In this document: positions 35,275-43,301 of the stretch, one piece after another
Position numbering within the stretch: position 1 is the first letter of the stretch
Layout: each line of letters begins with the position of its first letter
Source: DASYGT01 sp035999365
Lineage (GTDB): Bacteria; Actinomycetota; Actinomycetes; Mycobacteriales; Jatrophihabitantaceae
Reading direction: 5' to 3'
Length of the DNA: 64,000 nt
Assembly: GCA_035999365.1 (NCBI GenBank)
Contig: DASYGT010000044.1
Location: 62,001 to 126,000 of the forward strand
Program-made: the position numbers and the translations under genes
The notes under the pieces: model-generated
Databases searched by the model: none
The model's input: only the letters and a program-made list of their open reading frames with translations
Told to the model about the DNA's origin: nothing

Positions 35275-35304
35275 AAGTTAACGAGGGTGCTACTCGGAAG
35301 TAAC
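35275..35304 (-). promoter_or_regulatory. Predicted mce operon promoter with overlapping operator
   Basis: Minus strand: -35 TTACTT, 17-bp spacer, -10 TAACTT. The -35 lies inside an imperfect inverted repeat at 35289-35304 (GTTACTTCCGAGTAGC), the kind of TTACT/AGTAR palindrome bound by TetR-type regulators of lipid metabolism. The leader would be about 55 nt. The rest of the gap to 35594 holds no gene I can support. Confidence 0.4.
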
Positions 35305-35594
35305 GCCCGGCCCATACAGTGGCACATCTTCCGCGCGATCGCCCACCCGCCCAGCCACCCCCGTTTGATCCCGCGATCCGGGCGCTGCAGACAGGTACCT
35401 GTGACACAGTGCCCAGACTGAGCACCGGCCATACGCCGTCCGTGGACGAGTCAGGGCATGGCAGCGTTTTCACCGCCGCGGTCGCACACGAATCGCCCCC
35501 GCCTGGTTACGCTCTGCCGACGTTCGCGAGAGTGCCCTCGACCGGCGTCGACCAGGGCGGCCGCTCGGGAGGCTGATCAAGACGAGGAGCAGCA

Positions 35595-35804
35595 ATGAGC
35601 GATGCGCGACTGCGCACCCTGCTCGGCACCGATCCCCCCGCATCCGTGCTTGCGCTCGATGAATCGGCGCGGGCTGAGCTCGCTGACGTGATCACTGACG
35701 CGCTACGGCAGCAGGCGCGGGACATGAAGGCCGCATACGACGCCTCGATGCGTCACGTGCCGTTCCCCGTGCGGGGCATAGTCAAGAAGGTTCTGGGCGG
35801 ATGA
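35595..35804 (+). CDS. Small protein of unknown function
   Basis: 69 residues, acidic N-terminal half and basic C-terminal half (FPVRGIVKKVLGG). A GAGGAGCAG ribosome site precedes the ATG. No signal peptide or membrane segment. It overlaps the next gene by 4 nt (ATGA), so the two are translationally coupled, and both diverge from the mce operon. I do not recognise the family. Confidence 0.7.
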   Translation: MSDARLRTLLGTDPPASVLALDESARAELADVITDALRQQARDMKAAYDASMRHVPFPVRGIVKKVLGG

Positions 35805-36595
35805 GCGGCACCTCCGCCGCCACGACGAGCGAGCTGCGCAAGCTCGCCCACGTCCTCGGAGTCGATGTCGGCCGGCTGTCATCACTTTCTGGCGTGCCCG
35901 CCGCCGACCTGCGCACGCTTCGCGGCCAGATCTCCGATGCCCTTTTCGAGGCAGACCGGCCGAGGTTCGCCAAGGTCGCGGCCCTGTCGAAGGCGATCCC
36001 CGTGCCCATTGCGGCCAAGGTGACCGAACACGCGTTTCCACCGTTGCTCGCCGCACGCACTGCTGAACTCGTCGATCCGCACAAGGCGAGCGAACTGGTC
36101 GCCCGGTTGTCCGACACCTATCTCGCCGACGTCTCTGCGGCGATGGATCCGGCTCGCGCTCCGGCAGTGGTCGCAAGCATCCCGGCCGAACGAATCGCGC
36201 GCGTCGGTGCCGAATTGGCCCGCCGTGGTGAATGGATCGTCATCGCCGGCTTCATCGATCACGTATCGGGGCCGGCGCTCGCGGCGACGGTCGCGACGTT
36301 CACCGGCGAACAGCTGTTGCGGGTCGGCTTCGTGCTCGACGACAAGACCCGCCTGGATGACGTGGCCGGCCTGGTGTCGGACGAGCAGCTCGATGCGATG
36401 TGCACCGCCGCCCTCGAATGCGACCTCTGGCCCGAGCTCGACGACCTCGTCGCGAATCTCAGCGTGCCCCGTATCGCCCGCATCTCGACGCGTTATGCGG
36501 CAGCCCACCCGTCGCTGCACGCCGCGGCGGCCCAGGCTGCCGCCAACGGCACGTTCAGCGCCGAGAGTCTGGGGCTTCTCGCTGGTAGTGGCTGA
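35801..36595 (+). CDS. Helical-repeat protein of unknown function
   Basis: 264 residues, mostly predicted helices, with no membrane segment or signal peptide. From about residue 85 the sequence looks like units of roughly 32-36 residues (compare PAERIARVGAELARRGEW with TGEQLLRVGFVLDDKTRLD), suggesting an alpha-solenoid scaffold. Coupled to the preceding small gene. Located between the mce operon and rplL; a link to Mce function is only positional. A strong bidirectional hairpin follows. Confidence 0.75.
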   Translation: MSGTSAATTSELRKLAHVLGVDVGRLSSLSGVPAADLRTLRGQISDALFEADRPRFAKVAALSKAIPVPIAAKVTEHAFPPLLAARTAELVDPHKASELVARLSDTYLADVSAAMDPARAPAVVASIPAERIARVGAELARRGEWIVIAGFIDHVSGPALAATVATFTGEQLLRVGFVLDDKTRLDDVAGLVSDEQLDAMCTAALECDLWPELDDLVANLSVPRIARISTRYAAAHPSLHAAAAQAAANGTFSAESLGLLAGSG

Positions 36596-36614
36596 CCGGC
36601 GCGGGACATGCCGA

Positions 36615-36642
36615 AGGCCGGCCCACCAGAGTGGACCGGCCT
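36615..36642. terminator. Bidirectional terminator between convergent genes
   Basis: A 12-bp stem with one mismatch (AGGCCGGCCCAC against GTGGACCGGCCT) and a 4-nt loop, placed 16 nt before the rplL stop and 20 nt after the stop of the + strand gene. Serves both transcripts. Confidence 0.75.
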
Positions 36643-36657
36643 CGACGCGAGCGGAAC

Positions 36658-37050
36658 TTACTTGACGCTGACCGTGGCGCCGGCGGCCTCGAGGGCCTCC
36701 TTCGCCTTCTCGGCAGCCTCCTTGTTGACCTTCTCGAGCAGTGGCTTAGGCGCGCCGTCGACGAGGTCCTTGGCCTCCTTCAGGCCGAGGCTCGTCAGCG
36801 TGCGCACCTCCTTGATGACCTGGATCTTCTTCTCACCAGCGGCCTCGAGGATGACGTCGAACTCGTCCTTCTCCTCGACGGCCTCGGCGCCGCCACCGGC
36901 ACCGGGACCTGCCGGAGCGGCAACCGCGGCGACTGCGGCCGTGGCCTTGACGTCGAACGTCTCTTCGAACTGCTTCACGAAGTCGCTGAGCTCAAGAAGG
37001 GTCATCTCCTTGAAGCCGTCGAGCAGCTCTTCGGTGCTGAGCTTCGCCAT
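36658..37050 (-). CDS. rplL: Ribosomal protein L7/L12
   Basis: Stalk protein that recruits translational GTPases; 130 residues. N-terminal dimerisation domain (LLDGFKEMTLLELSDFVKQF), Ala/Gly hinge, and C-terminal domain (KKIQVIKEVRTLTSLGLKEA). 51 nt after rplJ. In most bacteria rpoB follows; here the mce operon lies in between. Confidence 0.99.
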   Translation of the reverse strand: MAKLSTEELLDGFKEMTLLELSDFVKQFEETFDVKATAAVAAVAAPAGPGAGGGAEAVEEKDEFDVILEAAGEKKIQVIKEVRTLTSLGLKEAKDLVDGAPKPLLEKVNKEAAEKAKEALEAAGATVSVK

Positions 37051-37101
37051 GACAGGCGTCCTTTCTTAGGTGCCGGATGAGCCGGCGATCGGTGGGTTTT
37101 G

Positions 37102-37785
37102 CTATTCCGCCGGCTCGGCGGAAGCTTCGGTCGGCGCATCCGTGGATGGTTCGGTGGATGCGTCGGCGGCCGGTGCGTCCTCGGTGGACGCCTCGGCCTC
37201 TGGTGCCTCGGCAGCGGTTGCCTCGGCTGCTGCGGGTGCCTCGGCTGCTGCGGGTGCCTCGGCTGCTGCGGCCGCAGGCTTCTTCTCCTCCAGTGCCTTG
37301 GCGAGCAAGGCCATCTGGGTGAGCGGAGCCTGGAACAGGCCTGCTGCACGTGTCGGCAGCGCCTTCAGGGCACCGGCCAACTTGGCGAGCAGCACCTCGC
37401 GCGACTCGAGATCGGCGATACGCCCGATCTCTGCAGCCGACAGCGACTTGCCGTCGAAGATGCCGCCCTTGATGACGAGCAGCGGGTTCGCCTTGGCGAA
37501 GTCACGCAGCCCCTTTGCCGCTTCGACGGGGTCACCGGTCACGAAAGCGATCGCGGTGGGACCGACGAGCAGACTCTCGTCGATAGTGACTCCGGCTTCC
37601 GCCGCGGCACGTCGGGTGAGCGTGTTCTTCACGACCGCGTAGGTGGTCTCGCGGCCCAGCGCGCGACGCAGTTGCGTCACTTGCTTGACCGAGAGGCCGC
37701 GGTATTCGGTGATCACGGCTGCGGAGGAGTTCGTGAAGTGCTCGGTGATCTCTGCGACCGCTCCGACCTTTTCGGCGTTCGGCAT
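37102..37785 (-). CDS. rplJ: Ribosomal protein L10 with Ala/Glu-rich C-terminal tail
   Basis: Stalk base protein that binds 23S rRNA and L7/L12 dimers. The N-terminal domain (AEITEHFTNSSAAVITEYRGL) and L12-binding helix region are normal to about residue 165; the last 62 residues are a low-complexity tail of Ala, Glu, Pro, Thr and Asp. The tail DNA has tandem copies of an 18-bp unit (near 37219-37275). Total 227 residues against about 170-180 in many bacteria. Expression is probably autoregulated through the leader at 37797-37868. Confidence 0.97.
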   Translation of the reverse strand: MPNAEKVGAVAEITEHFTNSSAAVITEYRGLSVKQVTQLRRALGRETTYAVVKNTLTRRAAAEAGVTIDESLLVGPTAIAFVTGDPVEAAKGLRDFAKANPLLVIKGGIFDGKSLSAAEIGRIADLESREVLLAKLAGALKALPTRAAGLFQAPLTQMALLAKALEEKKPAAAAAEAPAAAEAPAAAEATAAEAPEAEASTEDAPAADASTEPSTDAPTEASAEPAE

Positions 37786-37796
37786 GTGCTACCTCC

Positions 37797-37868
37797 TCTC
37801 CTGCATATCGGGCTGGTCGCTCGACAGCCCGGACAGGAGAAACGCCCCGGCGCAGGGCGCACGGGGCG
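37797..37868 (-). ncRNA. L10 leader (predicted autoregulatory mRNA structure)
   Basis: Upstream of rplJ: hairpin 1 has an outer stem TCTCCTG/CAGGAGA, an asymmetric internal loop and an inner stem CGGGCTG/CAGCCCG (positions 37797-37840); hairpin 2 is CGCCCCG/CGGGGCG (37843-37868). The outer stem of hairpin 1 abuts the GGAGG ribosome site of rplJ. This fits the kink-turn-like L10 leader to which the L10-(L12)4 complex binds to repress translation. Assigned by structure and position, not by a covariance model. Confidence 0.55.
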
Positions 37869-37974
37869 GCATGATCGCCGTACCGTCCATCCTGCGCGGG
37901 CCGCTCCGGCGCTCCGGAGTCATTCGGTCGCGTGTGCGCACGCGACAACCAGCGGTCTTCGGTTGGATCGCGTC

Positions 37975-40530
37975 CTACGGTACGCGACGGCGTCCACCGC
38001 CTCCAAATCCGCTCGGCTGCCAGGCGGTCCCGAAGCAGACGAATGGCGCGACCCCGTCGGCCGCGTCGATCGCATCGGCCAACGCCCTGGCCGAGTCCGA
38101 CCCGCCTGCTAGCCGATGGTGATAGTCGATCATGGTCTCGGCCGCCAGGTCGTCGCTGATCCGGGCGGTACCGGCGACGACGCTGCGGGTCCCGAGACGC
38201 AGCAACACGCTGGTCAATCCGAGCGCCTCGTCGCCCGGACGCACCGTTGCCAACCCCAGCTCGCAAGCCGACAGCACGACGTGATCTGGCGTTCGAGTGG
38301 ACTGGTCCAGTTCGTGCGCGAACAGCAGCCCGTCTGTCAGGCGAAGTGAGGAGAACATCGGGTTCTCGGTCTGGTGCGTTCCGTGCGCCGCGATGTGTAC
38401 GACCGAACCTCCCGCGAACGCCGCACGCACCGACGTGCGTGTCGCGACGGCGTCGACGCTGCCTGAGGCCCCCCAGCCCGCGGCGATCGTCGCGGTCTCG
38501 GCAGAGCCGCGCAGCAGGTCGGGTCCGCTCAACGCAAACCGCCGCCGCCGACCGGACCCGGTGCGCCGGCTGGCCTGGAGCCAGGCAGTCGCAGAGGGGG
38601 CGACGACAACAGGCGTGGCCCGAAGCGACGGCAGCACACCCCAGGGGACCTGTCCCAACAAACCCGTCGACACGACGACGAGCGGCTGGTGGCTGACCAC
38701 CAGCGGCGCGATCACGGCGTCGTCGAGGCGCGCCAGCCCGCGGCGCAGCGACTGCATGACCGATACCCGCAGGGCAGCCGGCAACAGTGGTTGGGCCGCG
38801 ACGTCGAGATCGGCCCGGATACGTCTGACCAGCTCGACGACTGGCGCATTGGCGCCGAGTGGATGCCTGCGAACGCCGTCGCCGACCACGACGGCGTGTA
38901 GCTCCCCGGCCGACTCGACGAAGTACGCCATGGCCGCACCGTTGACCGCCAGCTCGGTGCGGACTTCGGCCACAGTGGCGACGGATCCTGCCTCGCCACC
39001 GCCGGCGGTCATCCAACCGCGGGCCAGGATCCGGCGCTCCAGGTCGCGGCGCAATCTCAACAGCGGCGCCGAGGCGCTCGCGTCCTGGCCGACGGCATGA
39101 AGGGATTCGACAACCTGGCGCAGCTCCGCGAGCAAATCGGCCGTGACCCGGTCGGCCGGCGGGCTGACGACCGGCAATCGGTTCGACACCGCACGCGCAC
39201 GTTCAGCCGCGGCGAGCACGGCCGCGGGACGACCGCTGTCCAACGCCATCAAGATCCCGGTGTCGGCCAGCCGGCGACCGTGTATCGCGGCGGCGGTCTG
39301 CAGATCGATGCTGCCAAAACTCGCCTGGTGCCGCGCGAGGTCGGTGAGTCCGGATCGGATGTGGGCGGCAGCGGAGCCGCGGCGCTCGCGGGCCAGCTCG
39401 AGGTCAGCGCGAACCTGCCGGTCGTGCAGTCGCGCAGTAATGGGGTCGCGCCGGCTCGGCCTGGGGATCGAGTCGGCAAGGCGGCCAGCGGCGGCAACGT
39501 CTGCGCTGCTCAGGTACGCCTCGACGGCCACGAGTGCCGCCGAGCGTGCGGCGAGGTGCAGCCCGTCGACGCTGAATTCACGGTGCAGGCGCAGAGCCGG
39601 CGGCACCAGCCGCCGCCCGGGGCGCCTCGCGGCGAGATCTCCCTGCAACAGGACCATTTCAGCGCTGCGCAGCCATGCCGGATTGCCGCGGCGCCGAAAG
39701 CGATCCCGCGCACGCCCGGCCAGCCGCCGAGCCCCGGACACGTCGTCCAGAATCAGCGCGCATCGCGCGCGCTCGAGCTCGGTCTCGGCAAGGTCCTGCG
39801 CCAGCCGGTCTCGACGGAAGATCTCGCCTGCCTCGGCCAGCGCGAGATCGGCTTCGCGAATCAGACCTGCCTCCATCAGGACGCGTGCCCGGTCGAGCAA
39901 CGGGATACCTCGCGGAAGGTCGGCGCCGAGACTCAACGCGTAGTCCATGTCTCGCAACGCGCGCGGTAGATCGCCGGCCAGGAAGTCGAGGTACGCGAGG
40001 TTGTGGACGGACTTGAATTCCCATTCGCGCTCGCCCACCGAGCGAGCGAATTGTGCCGCTGCCGTCAACGCCCGTCGGGCAGTAGGCGCATCGTTGCGCA
40101 AGAGAGCCAACAGGCCGGTGTTGATGAGAATCGCGAATGAGTCGTTCTCGTTCGCGTACTCGATCATCGCCTCGGCAGCACTCAGTTCCTCGGCCGCGAC
40201 GTCGTAGCGTCCTGCCCGCATGGCGATGAGCGCGTGCTGACTGTGCACCCGAACGACGAGCTTCGGATCGCCGGATCGCTCCGCACGCCGACGCGCTTCC
40301 TCGAGCGCAGCCAGACCCCGATCGGCGCCGTGCACCTCGGCATAGGTGAGCGCTAACGAGATCCAGATCGCCGTTGCGAGCGCTTGCGTCCCATCGGTCT
40401 CGGCGATTGCATCGAGCATCGTCCGGGCACGGTCGAGCAGTTGCAGTGCCCGCCCGGATCGGTTGCGATTCTGCTCGGCGACGCCTCGCGCATGCAGGTG
40501 CGCGATGCGGTCGACGGCGCCGGAGTTCAC
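37975..40530 (-). CDS. TPR-CHAT caspase-like protease
   Basis: 851 residues. Residues 1 to about 430 are helical TPR-like repeats (ALQLLDRARTMLDAIAE; RYDVAAEELSAAEAMIEYA; DLPRALRDMDYALSLG). Residues of about 550-851 form a CHAT domain, a caspase-clan C14 peptidase fold. The catalytic dyad is visible: His716 in VVHIAAHGTHQ and Cys756 in VVLSACELGLA; the GDEALGLTSVLLRLGTRSVV segment is also typical. No signal peptide, so cytoplasmic. GTG start at 40530, 13 nt after the accessory gene, weak ribosome site. Last gene of the subtilase-sigma-accessory-CHAT operon. CHAT proteases act in regulated proteolysis, defence and cell death; the substrate here is unknown. Confidence 0.9.
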   Translation of the reverse strand: MNSGAVDRIAHLHARGVAEQNRNRSGRALQLLDRARTMLDAIAETDGTQALATAIWISLALTYAEVHGADRGLAALEEARRRAERSGDPKLVVRVHSQHALIAMRAGRYDVAAEELSAAEAMIEYANENDSFAILINTGLLALLRNDAPTARRALTAAAQFARSVGEREWEFKSVHNLAYLDFLAGDLPRALRDMDYALSLGADLPRGIPLLDRARVLMEAGLIREADLALAEAGEIFRRDRLAQDLAETELERARCALILDDVSGARRLAGRARDRFRRRGNPAWLRSAEMVLLQGDLAARRPGRRLVPPALRLHREFSVDGLHLAARSAALVAVEAYLSSADVAAAGRLADSIPRPSRRDPITARLHDRQVRADLELARERRGSAAAHIRSGLTDLARHQASFGSIDLQTAAAIHGRRLADTGILMALDSGRPAAVLAAAERARAVSNRLPVVSPPADRVTADLLAELRQVVESLHAVGQDASASAPLLRLRRDLERRILARGWMTAGGGEAGSVATVAEVRTELAVNGAAMAYFVESAGELHAVVVGDGVRRHPLGANAPVVELVRRIRADLDVAAQPLLPAALRVSVMQSLRRGLARLDDAVIAPLVVSHQPLVVVSTGLLGQVPWGVLPSLRATPVVVAPSATAWLQASRRTGSGRRRRFALSGPDLLRGSAETATIAAGWGASGSVDAVATRTSVRAAFAGGSVVHIAAHGTHQTENPMFSSLRLTDGLLFAHELDQSTRTPDHVVLSACELGLATVRPGDEALGLTSVLLRLGTRSVVAGTARISDDLAAETMIDYHHRLAGGSDSARALADAIDAADGVAPFVCFGTAWQPSGFGGGGRRRVP

Positions 40531-40543
40531 AATCGGCGCGGTT

Positions 40544-41053
40544 TCAGATCTCGATCGCCGGGGTGATCACCGGTGGCTGGCCGCCGACGGACGCCGGGCG
40601 CAACACGAACTGCGCAAGCCCCCTCGGCACGTCCTCGAACACGAATCGGCCGTCCTCATCTGCTGTCGTCTGCATGCTTTGATCGCCGACGCGAAGCTCA
40701 ACCGACAGCCCCCGCCCTGGCGCTGCCCAGCCGTCGATGCGGACACGGTCCGCGGACACGACGCTGATCGTCACCATCGTCGTGAGGTTCGAACTGGTGA
40801 ACGTCACGGACTGCGCCTCAACCGAATCGCTGCTGCGCACCCCGACCAGCTCACCTGAGCGCTGCAATTCGGCGATCTCGGCGTGCAGAGCGTCCAGGGT
40901 CATACCGAAGGCGATCCGGTCGACGAGCCCGGACGGAACCGGGTCGACCGCGGCGTACACGGCCGCAACGCGCTGCAGCACCCGCACATCCTCGTCGTCG
41001 ACGCTCGCCGCAGCGAGTTCGGCGAGTCCAGGCCGCGGCGACTTCGCGCTCAT
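40544..41053 (-). CDS. Accessory protein between sigma factor and CHAT protease
   Basis: 169 residues from the ATG at 41053, which overlaps the sigma-factor stop (ATGA). The N-terminal half is helical (DEDVRVLQRVAAVYAAVDP, then GMTLDALHAEIAELQR); the C-terminal half is a predicted beta-sandwich resembling carboxypeptidase-regulatory/Ig-like domains (GLSVELRVGDQSMQTTADEDGRF in part). No signal peptide or membrane helix, and no zinc-binding HXXXCXXC motif of a classical anti-sigma factor. By position it could bind the sigma factor or be cut by the CHAT protease; that is inference. Confidence 0.75.
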   Translation of the reverse strand: MSAKSPRPGLAELAAASVDDEDVRVLQRVAAVYAAVDPVPSGLVDRIAFGMTLDALHAEIAELQRSGELVGVRSSDSVEAQSVTFTSSNLTTMVTISVVSADRVRIDGWAAPGRGLSVELRVGDQSMQTTADEDGRFVFEDVPRGLAQFVLRPASVGGQPPVITPAIEI

Positions 41054-41640
41054 GCGTTCTCCCATTCAGGGTCATTGGCCAGTAGGTGCCGCAGCTTGGC
41101 CAGGCACCGGCCTCGGGTCGGGCCGATGCTGCCGACCGGCATGCCGAGTGCGTCGGCAACGGCTGCGTAATCCGGACGGTCAGCGAACGCGATGACACGC
41201 AGCAGCGCCCGGCAGCGGTCGGACAACTGCAGGATGTGCTGCCATAGGCGGCTGTCGCTGTCGTTGCGCAGAACGAGATCCTCCGGAGTTTCACGCACGG
41301 GTGTGAGCAGGTCGTCCCCGTCAAAATCCGTCGGATCGACGCGATCCTGCTTCTTCACGACGCGCCAGGACTCACGGCGTGCGCTCACGATCAACCACTG
41401 CACGACCGCCTGCGGCTCGGTGATCGAATCGGCAGACTTCACCAGCGCGAGCCAAGCCGTCTGGATGACGTCCTCGGCAGACTGCCGATCGAGGCGCTGT
41501 CCGCGGACCGTGTGCCATAGGATCGGCGTCACGAGGCTCACCAACTCGGCCATCGCGGAGTCGTCACCTGCGCGAAACGCCGTGAACAGCGTTGCTGCTC
41601 GTGACGTCAGCGTGACCGGGGCGGACTCGGCGTCGATCAC
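41050..41640 (-). CDS. ECF-type RNA polymerase sigma factor
   Basis: 196 residues from a GTG at 41640 that overlaps the subtilase stop (GTGA). Region 2 (about residues 20-90) has the core-binding and -10 recognition segment, RQSAEDVIQTAWLALVKS and VVQWLIVSARRESWRVVKK; region 4 (about 130-185) has a helix-turn-helix, DYAAVADALGMPVGSIGPTRGR. No region 1 or 3. No typical anti-sigma gene is next to it. Two tail-to-start overlaps (with the subtilase and the accessory gene) imply one polycistronic unit with fixed stoichiometry. Confidence 0.93.
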   Translation of the reverse strand: MIDAESAPVTLTSRAATLFTAFRAGDDSAMAELVSLVTPILWHTVRGQRLDRQSAEDVIQTAWLALVKSADSITEPQAVVQWLIVSARRESWRVVKKQDRVDPTDFDGDDLLTPVRETPEDLVLRNDSDSRLWQHILQLSDRCRALLRVIAFADRPDYAAVADALGMPVGSIGPTRGRCLAKLRHLLANDPEWENA

Positions 41641-43301
41641 GGCTGCATACCCGCCAGCGCAGTCACGGCCGCCCACGCACGCTCGCGCGTAGACATCGGG
41701 TCGATGTCGTTCAGCGTGCCGCTGGCAATCAGGCTCTGAGCGATTTCACCAGCGAGGATAGGCGCGGAGAACGATGTACCGCTCCAGGTGCCGAAGCCAC
41801 CGCGGAAGTCATCCGGATCGATCGTCTCGCGGCGGCCGTCGGCGGTGCGGTCCGTTCGGAAACTCGGCTGCTGTGAGGCGTTGAAGGTGATCGGGAACGT
41901 GCTGATCACAGCGGCGCCGAGCCGGTGACACCTCACCCACGGCCCCGCGTTGCTGAACAAGGCGACGGTGCCGTTGGGGTTCTTCGCGCCGACGCTGACG
42001 ACGGGGACGCAGCCCGCGATCGGGGCCTTGACGATTCCCGCGGGGTACGGCGTGAAGGCTGCGGGAAACATCGGCCGGGTTGTCGCATCGTTTCCGGCTG
42101 AAACGACGACTGCCGTGCCGAGTTCGCCCAGCCGACGGATCGGGTCGAGCAGCTGCGGATCCCAGGCGACATCCTCGGGCGTCTCGTCGTAGTAGCCCAT
42201 CGAGAGGCTGACGACGTCGAGCAGCGCGGCGTCGTCGCCGGTGTCCTGGGCGTGCTGTTGCCTCCACGCCAACAGCGTGAGGGAATCGAGCATCGCGTCC
42301 TCGGTGACGATCCCGTCTGCGTCCATGATCCGCACGGCGAGGATGTCGGCGTCGGGGCACTTCTGCCGGACGAGACCGGCGATGAAGGTCCCGTGGCCCG
42401 AGTCGGGATCCAGCACACCCTCTTCAGGGTCGTTGACGACTCCGGTGTCCTCTGGGTCGGTCGGCGGATCGTAGATGCCCAGTCGTTCGCCGTGCACCCA
42501 CTCGTTCTTGCGGACAATCGTCGGTGGCAGCCAGGGGTGCTTGCCCACGCCGGTGTCGAGGATCGCGACGACGGGGCGTCGGCACGGCAGTTTGTCGTGC
42601 CGGTGGGGCTCGGCGCCGACCCAGGCGACCGGAGCGCGGCCGCCCGAACCCGGCCACGCGTACTCCTCGTCGGCGCCGTACGAGAACGGGGAACCGTGCC
42701 CGAACGGCGAACCGTGCCCGAACGGCGAACCATGCCCGAACGGCGAACCATGCCCGAACGGCGAACCGTGCCCGAACGGCGAACCGTGGGCCAGGGTCGT
42801 CGCAGCGAGCAGGTGATCGAGGCCGACGTGGCCACGCGCTTCATGTGTGAGGCCCGGGCGCGATCGAAACGTCTGTAGCACCGTCCACGCATCTGGCGGA
42901 CTGGCCGGGCCGTCGTTGGACGGTTCCAGGAAGGCGACGTTGACCAGCGGCATGTCTTCGTATCCCGGCACCACTTCGCGGCACCGCGCCACCCGTCGAT
43001 CACGTTCACCGTCGCTGAACACTCGCACGCCGTGCGCGTCCGCAGCTGCGCTCAGCTCATCGAACGTCGCCGAGTCGGCTCGGCCGCTGACCAACAGGCG
43101 GTTGGCGATGTACACCGTCGCCTGGGGCCGTGGCTGCCCCGGCAGGCGGGCGGCGGTGGTCGGGTCGAGGATTCGCGCGTCGTAACGAGCCAATACTTCC
43201 GCAGGGAACGCGAAGACCGGCTGAGTGGCCGCCTGCTGGTCTAACGGAGCAGCCACGCTCGCCTTCGGTGCTGCGCCAGCCCCTTGCGACGATTCGCTCA
43301 T
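41637..43301 (-). CDS. Subtilisin-like serine protease (S8), cytoplasmic, with HGSPF repeats
   Basis: 554 residues from the ATG at 43301 (MSESSQGAGAAPKASVAA). Catalytic triad: Asp249 in VAILDTGVG, His303 in DSGHGTFIAG, Ser510 in SGTSFSAPI, with oxyanion Asn404 in VSAGND. There is no signal peptide, unusual for a subtilase, so it probably works in the cytoplasm. Residues before the catalytic domain may be a prodomain (about 25-150), then a linker of six HGSPF(G) repeats near residues 170-205. First gene of the operon; overlaps the sigma gene by 4 nt. Divergent from the HopA1-like gene. Confidence 0.93.
   Translation of the reverse strand: MSESSQGAGAAPKASVAAPLDQQAATQPVFAFPAEVLARYDARILDPTTAARLPGQPRPQATVYIANRLLVSGRADSATFDELSAAADAHGVRVFSDGERDRRVARCREVVPGYEDMPLVNVAFLEPSNDGPASPPDAWTVLQTFRSRPGLTHEARGHVGLDHLLAATTLAHGSPFGHGSPFGHGSPFGHGSPFGHGSPFGHGSPFSYGADEEYAWPGSGGRAPVAWVGAEPHRHDKLPCRRPVVAILDTGVGKHPWLPPTIVRKNEWVHGERLGIYDPPTDPEDTGVVNDPEEGVLDPDSGHGTFIAGLVRQKCPDADILAVRIMDADGIVTEDAMLDSLTLLAWRQQHAQDTGDDAALLDVVSLSMGYYDETPEDVAWDPQLLDPIRRLGELGTAVVVSAGNDATTRPMFPAAFTPYPAGIVKAPIAGCVPVVSVGAKNPNGTVALFSNAGPWVRCHRLGAAVISTFPITFNASQQPSFRTDRTADGRRETIDPDDFRGGFGTWSGTSFSAPILAGEIAQSLIASGTLNDIDPMSTRERAWAAVTALAGMQP
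42691..42792. repeat. Six 18-bp tandem repeats inside the subtilase gene
   Basis: Unit GAACCGTGCCCGAACGGC, five full copies plus a partial sixth, differing only at one G/A position. Because 18 bp is a multiple of three, copy-number change would lengthen or shorten the HGSPFG linker without breaking the frame. There are no unique spacers, so it is not a CRISPR array. Confidence 0.95.

Noticed and set aside
37532..39016. 494-codon open frame on the minus strand over the 3' part of the CHAT gene
   Set aside because: Arg/Gly-rich shadow frame overlapping both the CHAT domain and rplJ, which have clear motifs.
42691..42792. Possible CRISPR array
   Set aside because: The 18-bp units are contiguous with no spacers and are in frame inside a protease gene.
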